Below are positions 21,201 through 36,946 of a stretch of 64,000 nt of DNA, one piece after another. The stretch covers positions 1,116,001-1,180,000 of the forward strand of contig CM031559.1 in NCBI GenBank assembly GCA_018466975.1, given 5' to 3'. Source of the DNA: Sparassis latifolia (taxonomy: Eukaryota > Basidiomycota > Agaricomycetes > Polyporales > Sparassidaceae). Both the position numbers and the translations under genes were made by a program. Position 1 is the first letter of the stretch. The number at the start of each line of letters is the position of its first letter. The notes beneath the pieces were generated by a model that was not told where the DNA came from, made no database searches, and saw only the letters and a list, made by a program, of their open reading frames with translations.

Positions 21201-24200
21201 CGTGACATCAGAGAGTTGACCTTCAGCCATGTGTAGAGCGCTCTGTAGCCGCTTCAGTTGCAATTCGGCTGCCTCCCTGGCCCGTCGCTCCTTTTCCAGA
21301 TCAGCGATGGCACGAGCGGCTCTCTCTTCTTCCGCCTTGATTTTTTTGCTCTTGGCTCTCAATTCGACCTGCTCCTGCTCTTTCTCGCGAGCCAAGTCTT
21401 CGGCTTCCGTCATGAATCTGCTCTTCGCCTTCTCCAGAGATCGGATGTACACCGCGTTCTTCGTGAGTTCTTCTTGAGCGTCGGCCAGCTGGCGATCAGT
21501 GACGCGTTTCGCTTCCTCAAGCACGTGTACATGTTCGACGATTGTCTTGTCCTGTTTAGATTCCAGTTGCTTGACCTCCCATTCGCGTGCCTTAAGGTCC
21601 GACAGCGCTTTATTGAGATCTCTATCCAGTTTGACATTGTGGTCTTTCAACCTAACGAGCTCGGCCTTCTGATTTGAACTCTGACGCTCCAGTTGAGTAC
21701 GCTTCGCAGATTCTTGCTCTAGTTGCTTCTTGACGACGTCTAGCTGTCGATCATGCGCTCCCTTATCGCGTTCCAGCTGTAGTACAGCGTCTTCAAAATC
21801 TGCATATCTGGAGTGCGCTGTGGCAAGTTGGCGTTCCAAAGCCTGTAATGATATATCAGCTTATGAGCCGCTAAGGCGTGGCGGAAGTTCACACCTCCTT
21901 AGCCTTCTGTAAATCAGCTAGCTGGCTATCAGTATCGATCTGGCGGGAACGGATGGACTGCAGCTCGGATTCCGACGCCCGTCTCGACTTGTCAGTCTCA
22001 GAAAGAGAAGCTTCAGCATTTCTTAACTGTGCTTGGACCGACCGCTCGCGCTCGGATAAGGACTTGTGGCTCGCAAGTAATGAGTCGTATTCTCGTCTGA
22101 TGGTATCCAGGTCCACCTTCAACTTATTCTGGTCTTCGGCTGCAGTCCTACGATTTTCCTCAAGCTCTTCGGACAATTTGCTGACTTGGCTGCGTAAGTC
22201 AAGAAGCTCCTGGTCCTTCCGCTTCTCCACCTCCCCACGACGAGTCTCCTCGGTGGTCTTGGCTTCGAGGAGTGAGCGCAGTTCATCAAGTTCTTCCTGC
22301 AACTTCGTTTGAGCAGCAGCGCGGCGTGTACGGTCATTCTGCTGAGCCGACAATTCGGATGTAAGGGTGTCAACTTTGACTTGAAGCTCGTTGATTTCCT
22401 TCAATGAACGATTGCGCTCTACTTTGGATGATTCCAGCTCCGAAGTCAGCCGCACGATATCGTCCTCCTTCCGCTTAATCATGTTCGAATACTCTGTAGC
22501 AGTGCGCGACATTTCGGAGAGTTGCTCTTGACCTGGCGAGCCTCTTGCTCTACTGAGTCCGCTTTTCCGCGGAGTGCGTCCCTAGATCACATTCATGAGT
22601 ACCTTCCTGCACCAAATCGCTACTCATTTACCTGTTCCTCAGCTCTGCGCTGAGTTTGCCATCCAATTCGGACAGCGCCACATCCATCCGGTCCTTCGTG
22701 CGAGACAGGTCCTCTTCGCGCTGCGCGAGTAAACTCTTGAGGTCGTCATCCTGCTTCTGCAACCCGTATTTTGCAACGTTTAGTGCGTCAATCTGCTGCC
22801 GCGCTCGGTCCAGGTACTCAGCAAGTTCGGCTTCCCTGGCAGACCACTCCTGTTGTTCAGTCTCCAACCGAACTAGATGCTCGGCGGCTTGGTCAAAGGC
22901 TAGTCGGAGCGCCTCGTGCTTCTCCTCACTCTCCTTCTGCAGCTTGAGGGCTCGGTCGAGTTGTGAGTCGAGCATATCGAGGTCCGCCTGCAGCGCAGCA
23001 ACTTCATCTTCCAGTTCTGCTTCGCGCTTCTTGCCGCGATCAAGGAGTGAATCCTTGTCAAGGTTAAGGGCGCGTTCGGCTTCTAACTCATCCTCCACCT
23101 TGCCCTTTTCGGCTTCAAGGCGCATCTTGAGGCTCTCAAGAGCCTCCTTCTCCTTCTGGTCACGTTCCGCTCGCTCTTTCGCGAGAGCAAGTTCTGCCTC
23201 CTTCTTGTGGAGCTCGTCGTCGTTACGAGTGGCTGTCAAAAGTGGGCGAACCTATATAATCATCGGCATCGTATATCGACCTTGAAAAAACATCAGTCAT
23301 ACCTTGGTATAAAGCTGCCACCACGGCCAATCTCGCAGTTCTCCATAGACACGAGCATTACGTTGAATGGTGCGAATTGCGACCGCCCGGTTGAGCACCT
23401 TCTTCATCTGCCGCCTCGCCGTAAACATCCTGGCCACAGCTTGCAGCCTGGAGAACACATCGAAGAGCAGCGCATCCCGCCGTTCTTCCAGCTCCGCCAG
23501 CACACCTGCCTTGAAGAAGATCTTGGAGGTGCCGATTCTGAACATCGATTTGTCCAAGTCGAGCGCATCTACCATCCGGAGGCACGCCTTCCGGCCATCC
23601 ATGTAGCCGCGTGGGATGACGCCAGGCGTGAGGACCTCGTAGCGCTGCCGGAAATCAACAAAGGGAAGACGGTTGGGGTATCCGAGGCGCGCGATACGGA
23701 TGCCTTCAAGGACGCCGTTGCACCGCAGCTGGTCAAGGACAAGCGGGACGTCGACGCGTCCGGGCTTCTTCAATGCATTCGGGACGATACAGCGCACGAA
23801 ATGCGGCTGCGTAGCCTGGAGTTGGGTCATCAAGCCAGCCAGCTGTTCCTTATGGCGCTGGCCGACCGTCCTGAATGCCCCCTTCTTCGTAACGCGCTTC
23901 TTACCCACCGTGAGCGCGTGGACGTAGCCAGAGACTATGGATGGTGCGTCGCCGTACTCGGAGAACAAAGAGGATACGTATCGCTCCGAGGACGACGCCA
24001 GCACACGTGTCAGGTTGTCGTTCAGCGGATCCTTATTCTTCTCCAGCCATCCGTCCGTCCTGTACTCGACTCTGCCGGCGTAATGGCGAACTATGAAACC
24101 CTGGTCGAATCGCGCAGACTCGTACTTCGAGCATCCCGGATGAGGCTCCTCTCCCGGGAGCGGCTCGCTGGCCCACAACCCGTGTAGCTTATTCGTGAAC

Positions 24201-26411
24201 GTAAGGTCAGTCGCCTTCGGCATAATGCACTCCTCGTCAAGAAGGCTCAGCACACCAATTGTCGCACCGCTGGTCTCAATGAGATCAATGGTGGGCTGGA
24301 GATCCAGTCCAAAGTTGACATAATCCCACTCGATCCCTTCGCGCGTGTACTCCTCCTGCTCAAGCACGAACATATGGTGGTTGAAGAACTGCTGCAGCCT
24401 CTCGTTAGTGTAATTGATAAGCAGCTGCTCGTACCCGTTGATATCGAAGATCTCGAACCCGGCAATGTCAAGGACGCCGATGAACGTCGACTTGGACGAC
24501 GGCCGGTCGAGCGCGCGGTTGATGCGGTCGACGAGCTGCCCGAATGACTTCTCGTAGAGGGTCTTGCACAGCGCAGACAGCTCGTCCAGGGCCTGCTGCT
24601 GCGTCCGCGCCTGTGTGACCCACTCTCTACCGGCGAGCACGCGAGGGCGAAGGACGGCCCTGGTGAACTCCGCAACCGGAACGCCCAGAAGGTGGCAGAC
24701 ACGTTCCGCCTGCGACGGATCTGGCATGACCGCGTCGTCGGAGCGCGTCGATGTGATAGTGATGTTGCCAATGTGTAGGATTGCTGCAACGATGCGGAAC
24801 AGCTCGAATTGTTCCGCGGCTGAAAACCCGACGACATCCAGCGCGTTCTGCAAAAGAGCGTTAGCTACTCCGTCGAACAGCTCCTCACGTCTTTACCTTG
24901 AGTGCCTTCCACTCTTCGCTATCATCGATGCCGTCTACTTCCCTCCTACTCTTGTTCAGGTATTCGTAGTCTTCAACGCCGCCGTCCAGCAGCAGCGTTT
25001 CTAGAACACCATCAGCATGATTCTCACCGAGTAGATTTCGACTAACCTTTCAGATTACCTCCGCCCTCCATGAGCTGATAGAAAACGTGGAAACTCCGCT
25101 CGGCCTCGGTACGAACGACAACACGACTCTTCTCCAGCAAATACCAATCAATGTTTGCTCCAGCAATGCTGCCGTCCGGGGAGAAGCTTATCCGTATGAA
25201 CTTGCCGAACCTACTGGAGTTATTGTTCCTCTGTGTCTGTGCATTGCCAAACGCTTCGAGTATAGGATTTGCCTGCAAAATCTGCCGTTCGAGCAGTCCA
25301 AGACGGCCTTTAGCGGTGAGCCCGGAACTCGACGCAGACATAGACGTCTGCTTTCCGTGCTTCTTGATAAGGGAGCTGTTCCTCGGGAGACCTGTAGAAG
25401 GTACTATTGCGCCAAACGACGACGAGGATGTGAGTGATGGTGAGGCAGAATGTGAGGACGTAGAGGGTGGGTGGGTATCGGTCGCGATCGCTGCGAGATA
25501 TTGGATGACCTTCTTGGTGCTTTCCGTCTTACCTGCACCGGATTCACCGCTAAGGAGTGAAATCAAAATGGACTCTACGCGTGAAGACTGGGTGGACCTA
25601 CGTGATGAGGATGCTCTGGTTCTCGCGCTCGTCGCCCATGTTGATCCAGGCGCGTTCTGCTATTTCGAATATATGCGGTGGGTTCTCGTCTCTCCGTTTA
25701 CCACGATATTGGTGGACAATAGCGTCGGAATAAAGTGGTAGTGCCTGGTATGGGTTGATGGCGACCAGGAATAATCCTGAATATGTCTGGAACACAAATA
25801 TATTGAGATGGGATGCATCAGAGAGGGAACGCGTCGTCGTGCGGAAATTCATCGTTATGCACAGGCAGAACCGTACGGCGCGTATACCACTGGCTTAGAA
25901 GAGCATGAAGCACTCACGTATATTGCTCCGGAACCATATCTGAGACGAAGATTATGTACAACACTAGCTTCGTTGAGAAATGTGAGGTCTGCGATATCAT
26001 CTACGCGGTCGAATTTGGGCGGATTCATCTTGGAGAGTGCGTAGAGTGGGAGCCTGCGGATCTGCGTCGAGATTGAACGTATGACTCTTGGGCAAATACA
26101 AGGCCGAACCGCACCTCTCCTCCAGAGGCAATCACAACCTCGCCGATATCCTCCTCCTCCTTGATTACCCAGCCTGCGAGATAGCCATCTTTGTCGTCGG
26201 GAACCCAAACCCACTTTTTCTCGTTGAACTCAGCTTGAAGAGCAGCTGCGCGAGCGGCCTCTGCGCTCTGGGATGGCCTCGGTGCGGGCATGCCAGGGAA
26301 AATGGCTTGTCCGCGACGGGAGGAGGTTAAGAACTGGTGGAATGGAGGAGACGAACGAACGCGAACCGTGACCGCCTGAGGCGCGCGGGGGAACGCGTCC
26401 CGGAATGCCAT
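18275..26411 (-). CDS. Class II myosin heavy chain
   Basis: The start at 26411 ([11 protein letters not shown]) follows the last upstream in-frame break. The N-terminal SH3-like region reads [17 protein letters not shown]. The motor domain contains [35 protein letters not shown]-loop [10 protein letters not shown] (about 25525-25553), switch [11 protein letters not shown] and switch [10 protein letters not shown] (about 24440-24470). The converter and a single IQ-like helix ([16 protein letters not shown], about 23350) lead to the invariant proline region. About 5 kb of heptad-rich coiled coil follows, interrupted by a few introns. The tail ends [10 protein letters not shown] at 18275. The coil makes this a conventional two-headed myosin that drives the actomyosin ring in cytokinesis. 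It is the largest gene in the window, and its reverse strand produces long but spurious frames. Confidence 0.95.
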
Positions 26412-26752
26412 ATTTGGGTGCTCAGTTCGTCCCGCCACTCTGCCCAACATTAATGTACGATCGTAACTGTAGCTATTACGCGTAACATATATATGATAAT
26501 TCGCTGTTTGTAGATAACTCTCAGAACATTTGCAGTAGTTGAACGCGCCTCTGGACTCGTCGTAGACGTCCACTGGGGAGGGTGAACCGGCGGAGACGTC
26601 GGCGCTGGGCAGAGACCATCACTGCTTTGTCTCCCGCAAATCGACTCAGAACGCGATCTTCGTGCTCTGTTTGTTCTTTCTTTCCTCCACTCTCCTCTCC
26701 GCGTCGCCTCAAGTCTTTACGTCCTTCCCGTTTGCAGTAACTCGTACTTGAC
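26412..26752. promoter_or_regulatory. Shared divergent promoter, myosin II / unknown protein
   Basis: The 341-bp gap lies between divergent start codons. An AT-rich part (about 26440-26515, including TATATATGATAA) is nearer the myosin start. Confidence 0.5.
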
Positions 26753-28210
26753 ATGAAGGAGGACCAGATGGATGTCGACTTCCCATACGTCTCGTCCTCT
26801 TGGCTTACAGCCCAAGACTTCGAAGAAAATGAGGTACCCGTCCAGGTCGATTCTGTCAAATGGCAAGGCTCTCAGTCCCTGTGCGAACCATTGAATCTCC
26901 TATTAACTGAAGCGTACGTTCAGAAAGGTACGTCGCCATGCATTCCTCCGATGTTACCATTTACATGTCTTTCAGCATCTCGTGCTGGCTTCACGAGCAC
27001 ATCTCCTACCCAAGATGCACTCACATCGTCGCAAACCTTAGTGTCGTCCTCCACCTCCCATTCTCGTCATCCTGCACATGTCCGTACGCGTTCACGACCA
27101 GCCCGTACGCGATCCTTGACTTCGGTGGCAAACCCCCTGCCCGGATCCTCTATGTCCGGTCTACAACCCGACACTTCCCAGCTGCTCACCCTACTGAAAG
27201 ACGTGTCGCAGAAGGTCGATGAGAATGCGCGAAATAAGAAGCGCTACATGGAACGTCAGAAGAATACGCAGATCTGTGTGCCTCCGAAAATGGCTGAGGC
27301 ACGGAGGGCATCGCGCACTACGCTCGGCGACCTGCGGGATGGATGTTTTGACAAAACCAATGTCATGCGCGGAGCTGGCAAAGGCAAGGGCCAGAACTCG
27401 TCATTGCAGCAGACAGAAGATTTGAACCCAGACTTGAGCATGGCAGATACAAATGCAGATGATATCTCGTATGTACCTGCTCGTCTGACAGCAACTCTTA
27501 CTGCAGGACCATCGAGAAGAACAATGATAGACCCCCACCGAGATCGCATTCCGGTGAACAGCACCTCATCCATGCTCCCTCCTGCAACCCCGCAAGCAGC
27601 GCATCCACCCACGAGCACCTGTCCTGCACCCTCCCCTTTAGTACGCTCACGACCTGTTGTTCAGCCGGCACCGAAACTCCCCATCACTCCTCCAGCTGAG
27701 CTTTTTCGTTCAACTCGGTCCAAGACCTCCGCCCCATCATCCGCTGTCCCACCCTCTGCATCTTCCTCTACTCCACATACTACACAATACCCCCCGCCGC
27801 TCGGCATGCGCCGCGGGCGTTACTCCGTTCCCTCCAGCACGTCCTTCCTCCCCTCGCAGAGTCTCCCCACAAAGCGGAAGGTGTTCAAGTCCCCGCTGGC
27901 ACGCCCCATACCACTGAAACACCCAGCACTACCCCCAGCCCCGGCTCCCGTGTCTGCGCGATATGCCCCCCCATCTACGTCTCGGAAAGACCCCAGTGGC
28001 TCTGCGCCGCTGACACCTGATCCCTCCCCCCCGGGCGCGCATGGGCAGAGCACCCGCCTGTCCGTCACTTCTGCAAAGGCACCACCCATGGATGAGCGCT
28101 CCTCATCCCCTCTTGCGCAGGAGGCAGATTCGAGCTTCGGTGATCTGCCATTCCTGTTAGAGCCCGACGATTTGCACGCGTTCATGCGCCAATATGATCA
28201 TACGGGCTGA
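26753..28210 (+). CDS. Unknown, mostly disordered protein
   Basis: One open frame of up to 485 codons begins MKEDQMDVDFPYVSSSWLTA. A likely 48-nt intron at about 26928-26975 (GTACGTCGCC to TTTCAG) has no stop and is a multiple of three, so the frame is open with or without splicing. After an ordered-looking first 60 residues the protein is rich in Ser, Pro and Thr with basic runs. A short helical stretch, LLTLLKDVSQKVDENARNKK, may form a coil. The acidic end is SSFGDLPFLLEPDDLHAFM. I do not recognise a family. The codon pattern and the conserved-looking ends suggest a real gene, possibly nuclear (basic patches such as PTKRKVFKSP). Confidence 0.65.
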   Translation: MKEDQMDVDFPYVSSSWLTAQDFEENEVPVQVDSVKWQGSQSLCEPLNLLLTEAYVQKGTSPCIPPMLPFTCLSASRAGFTSTSPTQDALTSSQTLVSSSTSHSRHPAHVRTRSRPARTRSLTSVANPLPGSSMSGLQPDTSQLLTLLKDVSQKVDENARNKKRYMERQKNTQICVPPKMAEARRASRTTLGDLRDGCFDKTNVMRGAGKGKGQNSSLQQTEDLNPDLSMADTNADDISYVPARLTATLTAGPSRRTMIDPHRDRIPVNSTSSMLPPATPQAAHPPTSTCPAPSPLVRSRPVVQPAPKLPITPPAELFRSTRSKTSAPSSAVPPSASSSTPHTTQYPPPLGMRRGRYSVPSSTSFLPSQSLPTKRKVFKSPLARPIPLKHPALPPAPAPVSARYAPPSTSRKDPSGSAPLTPDPSPPGAHGQSTRLSVTSAKAPPMDERSSSPLAQEADSSFGDLPFLLEPDDLHAFMRQYDHTG

Positions 28211-28449
28211 TCGGTATCTCGCCTGTCAGTTTTGCGTGCCTCCCGTTTGCACAAGATGTTCTTCTCACTCTAATTTTGCTTTTGCCCTCGAAATGCCAAT
28301 TTCCATTGCTCACGAGGACCACAACCACTACCAGTCCACTACGGTCTACATTAGATACGATTTGTTTGAGATACTTTCATCTAAGCCCACAGACTTTCTA
28401 GGCATAGCAATGTGCGTCCACGCATCGATTACGAGCTTGAGTTCGCCAA

Positions 28450-31751
<3,302 letters not shown>

Positions 31752-34700
31752 ATGGCGTCTCCCTGTACTCGCGACCCGCGCAGACCCTCCCGCCTACCAT
31801 CTTTCAAGAGATCTTTCGACGAGGTGGGCAGCGACTCTGACAATTCTGACAATCTTCTCTCCAGTGGCAGCGTTGCCGTTCGCCAGGCCGTCCACGCCGT
31901 TGAAGACCACGCCGACCGCAACAAGAGAGCGAGAAGTGACACTCCCTTATCAGACCCAGGAGATATCGACGAAGCCCTTTTCTCGTCCGACACGTCCTCC
32001 TCTACTTTCAACGGCTCGCCGAACAGTATTGGAACCAACGCCTCTTCCGAAGCTCTTCCTTCTGGCAGCGCGGTCCGTCTATTGTCCATACTTGTTTTTA
32101 GACAAAACAGCCGTTGAATTTTATTTAATCTTCTAGACCGAGCAGTTACCATCTCCCACGCAGTTTGAAGCGCGCACGGGTTTCACTCCAGATTCGCCAC
32201 CCGCTCCCAACCCGAGCGAACAGTACAGGATTTCTATGGAGCGCTTTGATGCATTCGAGTCCAATATCTCTGTCCTGCGACATTCCCACTCCCCTGAACA
32301 TCGCTCGCTTCCTGTCTCACATTTAGCTCAGGTACCTTCATGGTCTGCGTCGTCAGGCACTTCGGTGCCACCACCGCATCCGTTTACCCATGCTACTGTA
32401 GGATTGCATGCGATTCCAGTCACGGAAGAGCTAATGTTATTGGGGGAGGACTCAATATCACCTACATCTTCTTCTGCACGCAGCGTCCACCAAGTCTCCC
32501 GTGATCGTAGATCCCCCCTTGTAGCCATGTCTTCTCGGGCCGCATACTCTCCTTCAGCATCCATCTCAGCTAGTTCGAGCGAAGACATGCGCAACTGGCT
32601 GGATGAGAACGAGGACCATCTCCCCCCTCAGATTGACGTGATGTTGGCAACGCCCACGATGCCAACATTTGGTGAACCCGTCAACTCTGCGAGTGATTCT
32701 CTCCTGACAGAAGGAAGCAGGTCCCTGCGTTTTACTGATTTGGGGGAGCGCATGGATCTGTCTCCTGTTCTTCCGAGAGCCAGTCGGGGAAGAACGCCTT
32801 CGGTTGCATTCCAACCTGCCGTACGACGAACTTTCATGAGAGAAACGTCCTCGAGCGGTAGTTCCTCTCGAGAGTCAGATATACGTACTTCGAGGCCAGG
32901 TACAAGAGAGGCACGAGACTCCGATGATGGAATGTGGGATGTACGGCTCCAATGGACCTCTGGTAACGGCTTTGAAAAGGCAGTACGATTTGTGGCTGAC
33001 TCTCCTCGACAGATGGAAATGCAGCACCTTACTCTTCTGACGGCAGTCGTTCCATTGCAACACATACCCGCCCCTACCGCACGTCTGGTAAAATCCACAT
33101 TGTCTATTGTATCCCCTCATACCAAGTCACTCACTCTTCGGCCAGGTACTTCCAATCATCGATTGCACTCCAGACGAGAAGTACCATTCCGCGATCGCCG
33201 CACTACTTTGCCTCGCGATTTCACTGCTGAGGCTTCTCCCACAGGTAGGATTTTCATTCATTGATGCGACATGTCGATAACATACGTCCTCCTTCAGAAG
33301 CTGTATTCTCTCGAGGTTTTTCCGGCTGGGATGGGCTCGTATCTGAAGACACCTATCGTGAATTTTATGAAGACATTGATGAAACTCGAGCGGTAGCTCC
33401 TACACCTCGCTCTTCTCTTCTCGCCCGTGCTTACTCGAACTCTGGATCCGAGTCTGATGATGTCGAGTTCTTGCGACGACATATCCGTGGATCCGAAGAC
33501 TCTGACGGTTCGCTGACGGGAGGTCTTGTATACCCACCTTTACGAACAGGTGTGTCTTATACTGGTGCCGTGTTGTCGCGCACATTCGTAACGTCGTCGT
33601 TAGAGGTATCAAACGTCACGTCGAATTCACCTGAGGCGTTCCCCCCGCGGAGAATGAGCAGGGGAGATGACAGCGTTAGGACAAGCAACGGTAATACACA
33701 TTCCCTACTTCCTGTCATCGGCATGCTGAAGGTCATCGTTAGAAACGACGCGCCATTGGTTTCACCCTACCCATGAAAATCAGTCACATACAGCGGACAC
33801 GTCGTCTAACCCGTTCGCCGCCCATCTTCAAGGGCGCAGGCCATCCTCTCGCCTCTACAGTACGAGGCCCACGCCTTCCAACACTCTCATGTCTGAGAAC
33901 GCATTTGAACACCGCCGGGCCTTAGCTCGCGAGACAGTTTTCTCACATCGCCCCGGTTACGCGTCGCCCACTACCACAGGTGCAGCTGACCGTCAGCGCG
34001 TTCCATCTGTTATAACATCCGCCGGGGACGTGGTTCAGTTCGACGAATGGTCGGATTCACCTCATCCCCATCGAGCGCATGGCACCAGTGACCGCAGTGG
34101 TGCCCACAGCCGGTCTAGGAGCACCTCTTCGCCTAGCCATCCTTGGGGATCGGAGTTATATCCGCCTTCCTCCCCTCACTCCCCAATGGTGATCGATGAC
34201 AATACGTTTCTAGAGACCGGGGGCCCACCAGTGGAATCACCTGACTTGCCGCCAGAACCCGCAAACGATACCCAACCTAGAACGTTGAATTCACGCACAT
34301 ACGCGTTTCCATCGCTTGTTGACTGGGCGGTAGACGATACGGATACTACTCCTGTGACTGGTAGGCCTCGCCCTTATGGTATGATGCGTCGACTGGATTT
34401 TTCTATCCGACATTCACCGATCAACTCCCCGTATCGAGTACGAGTTTTCGATCTTCCAACGCAGAGGCGTCACACGCCTCCAGCCGTCCGACTTCACGGA
34501 CACCGGTCCCCTCTGAAGTATCTTCTCTAGAAATCGGAGGGCAACGCAGGGCGGACGCAATTGCAGATCTGCCCAGTGCGCGGGTAGAACTTGATCGTGT
34601 GATACTGGCAAGAACAACACCCGTCAGTCCCCCCACGCTAGCGAATACTCGACCAACGTTTGCGTCAGACTCCCACAGCCACAGCGCCCGCGAACCCGGC

Positions 34701-36551
34701 GTTGGTCTACGCCCGCACACTCCTCCGTTTCGTACCAATTCCAGATTTCCCTCGCATGTGGTGCTCCCCATAAACCCGAGCCCTTCCTCCTTAGCCTCCA
34801 GTCACACAGAGCGGGATCGTACGTCCATTGCATTCGGCAGACCGTACAACGACATCGATATCAATGCGTACCACGATGGCCCGTTCCGCGACACGGTGGC
34901 AAGATCCATGGAGATTGGGGAGGAGGAGCACTGCGATGCGCCGGGCGGAGGGTACAACCTCGCGCAGGCCTAACCACCCTTCCCTGCCGCCGTTGCGTAT
35001 CAGACAAAGCCCGCTGAACCCGTCTTCAGCACCGTCCCGACTGCGTCTGGTGCGTATCTCCATGAACTTTTGTGTTGCGAAACTGATCTTTTCTAGCCGC
35101 CGATCTCGCATGTGTCGGAATCGACGAGCTTCGAGGAACGTGCGGAGACTTCGCGTGATACGCATGTCCAGGCGGTAGATACGCCCATTAATCCTGCCTA
35201 CTCGGATCCCTCTGTATACCCCGGCAGCTTGGGTTTTACTGCGAACTTCGATAGCCGTGCGAATTCCACGGAGGATTTCTTGCAAATGCCGCAATACAGG
35301 GCACCAGACGAGGAAGACGCTCAGGCTCCTTACAATGACCTGCGCCGCATCATTGCACGCAGTACGCGTACGGCGGCTTCCCGCGTCGCTGATGGAAGTT
35401 CCAACACGCCTGGTGGCGAGCAGGTTCCAGCGTTGCGTGCTGATGGTTCTAACATTGCGCGCCAGCACCAGCTGATTGACCAATACCGTCAGGATAGAAG
35501 CACCCAGCGGCAGCGGACAAGTGGACTCTGGGGAGACATAGATGGCGTAGACGACCCACGCGGGCCTACGTTCGGCTCGTCCGAGGCCCTGGAGGCATGG
35601 AGACATCACTCGGGTAATCGCAGCGGATATCTGCAGCCACGCGCCCATAATCCTTCGGGCGACCCGGACGCATCTCGTACGAGATCCTTGCAGCACAGTC
35701 GTGCGTCATCTACAGGTGGGACTGAATTAGCTGAACGTGCTGTGCGTACGTCGAGGATGCGCGTGGCGCGCCAGCGCAACGCTGAAATGTTTGAGCACCA
35801 CCAGCATGGGTTTGCCACGCATTTCGGCCTTCTCCCGCGGCTGCCTGCAATGGGCTTTCGAGGACGAAACTTTGGTGACTTCGTGGTAGGTGTCTTGTCC
35901 GAATCATAAGTTGGATCCAGCTTAATGTTTTTGCTTCTTCTTGCAGCGAGATGACGAGCTCGATGCCTCGTACGAAGGCCTGCTCAGCTTGGCAGAGTTC
36001 CTGGGCGAAGCTAAGCCGCGGGGAACTCCGGCTGATGTTGTTGCGTCTCTTCCCTCCGGCGTATACCGAGATTGGGCTTCACCAGGCAATACCGAAGAAC
36101 GGTGTCCTATTTGCCTCGACGACGTACGTATCTGTAGCAATCATGAGCCCGAATTTTCACTCATTCTATCACAGTACCAGCCGACAGATCCTGTCCTCAA
36201 GCTCTCTGCCTGCTCACACTGGTTCCACAAGGGTTGCATTGAGGTGTGTTGCAAATGGCTTTCTCTCCCTCGGACACTATTCTGACTGTGCTATCCCAGC
36301 AATGGCTCAAGGGCGCAGGGACATGTCCTGTGTGCCGCGGTCGCGTTGAGAATTCGCGCCCACGCCCGGAATGGTACAGTGCTAGTGCTCAACCTAACCC
36401 ACCATCCACCAGTCGACCTTCTCCCAGCGGCAGCGGTCAAGTAGGCCGTGCGGACGGAAACGGAGCACTTGAAGACTGGGACATAGAGCTCCACGACCCG
36501 GACATGATTATTCGCGATCATTTACGTCGTCGTTGGCGGCGGCGCCATTGA
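31752..36551 (+). CDS. Large disordered protein with C-terminal RING-H2 finger (probable E3 ubiquitin ligase)
   Basis: The start MASPCTRDPRRPSRLPSF at 31752 is followed by about 4.2 kb of Ser/Pro/Arg-rich exons with acidic patches (SDSDNSDNLL) and no recognised domain. The first intron is at about 32073-32137, and other frame changes occur near 33245, 33780, 34530, 35070 and 35910. The C-terminal exons encode the RING-H2: CPICLDD, then after a short intron LKLSACSHWFHKGCIE, then after another intron QWLKGAGTCPVCRGRV. The spacing CxH-x2-H-x2-C with final CPVC fits the C3H2C3 class, which recruits E2 enzymes. The end is RRRWRRRH. The substrate cannot be told. Long disordered arms with a terminal RING are typical of nuclear or signalling E3s. 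The precise number of exons is uncertain, and the long middle could hold more than one gene. Confidence 0.75.
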
Positions 36552-36946
36552 GCGATTGCTGGCATCTTGGATTACCATACTGATCTCTTGGCGTAGATTG
36601 GTGGATTGGCTTGTTCGGTTTATGTACACTTGTACAGTTGTCGAAGTTGTGTTGTAGTTGCATATGTATGTCTTTACCAGTGTGCTGTAGTTCTAGTATT
36701 GTCTAAAATTTAGGGTACAGTACCGTCACAGGAGGGCTAGCGAAACTCAGAAAATAATGTCAGAACTTTCATTTGAAGTGAAAGCGAAAATAGGAATGGA
36801 GCGTTAGCTGGGGTGTTGTTCTGCGGTTGACTTCACTCGACGGGATATGTGAACCTCTCCTGATCTCCAAAACCCGAATAGATTGCGGTGCTCTTTCCAA
36901 GAGATCTCTGCTGCTCCCTGCACTTGTTATCGCCGACTCGATGCCA
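36552..36946. other. Convergent intergenic region (RING gene and elongin C 3' ends)
   Basis: No gene seen. It is AT-richer than its surroundings and should hold both 3' untranslated regions. Confidence 0.6.

Noticed and set aside
22656..23285. A 209-codon serine-rich plus-strand frame, and other long plus-strand frames from 19 to 25 kb
   Set aside because: They are antisense shadows of the myosin coiled coil and motor. Their composition is the reverse complement of Glu/Lys/Leu codons, and the minus strand has unmistakable motor motifs.
34791..35696. A 301-codon minus-strand frame
   Set aside because: Opposite the disordered exons of the RING gene. It is Arg-rich without a domain, consistent with the reverse complement of Ser/Pro/Ala-rich coding sequence.
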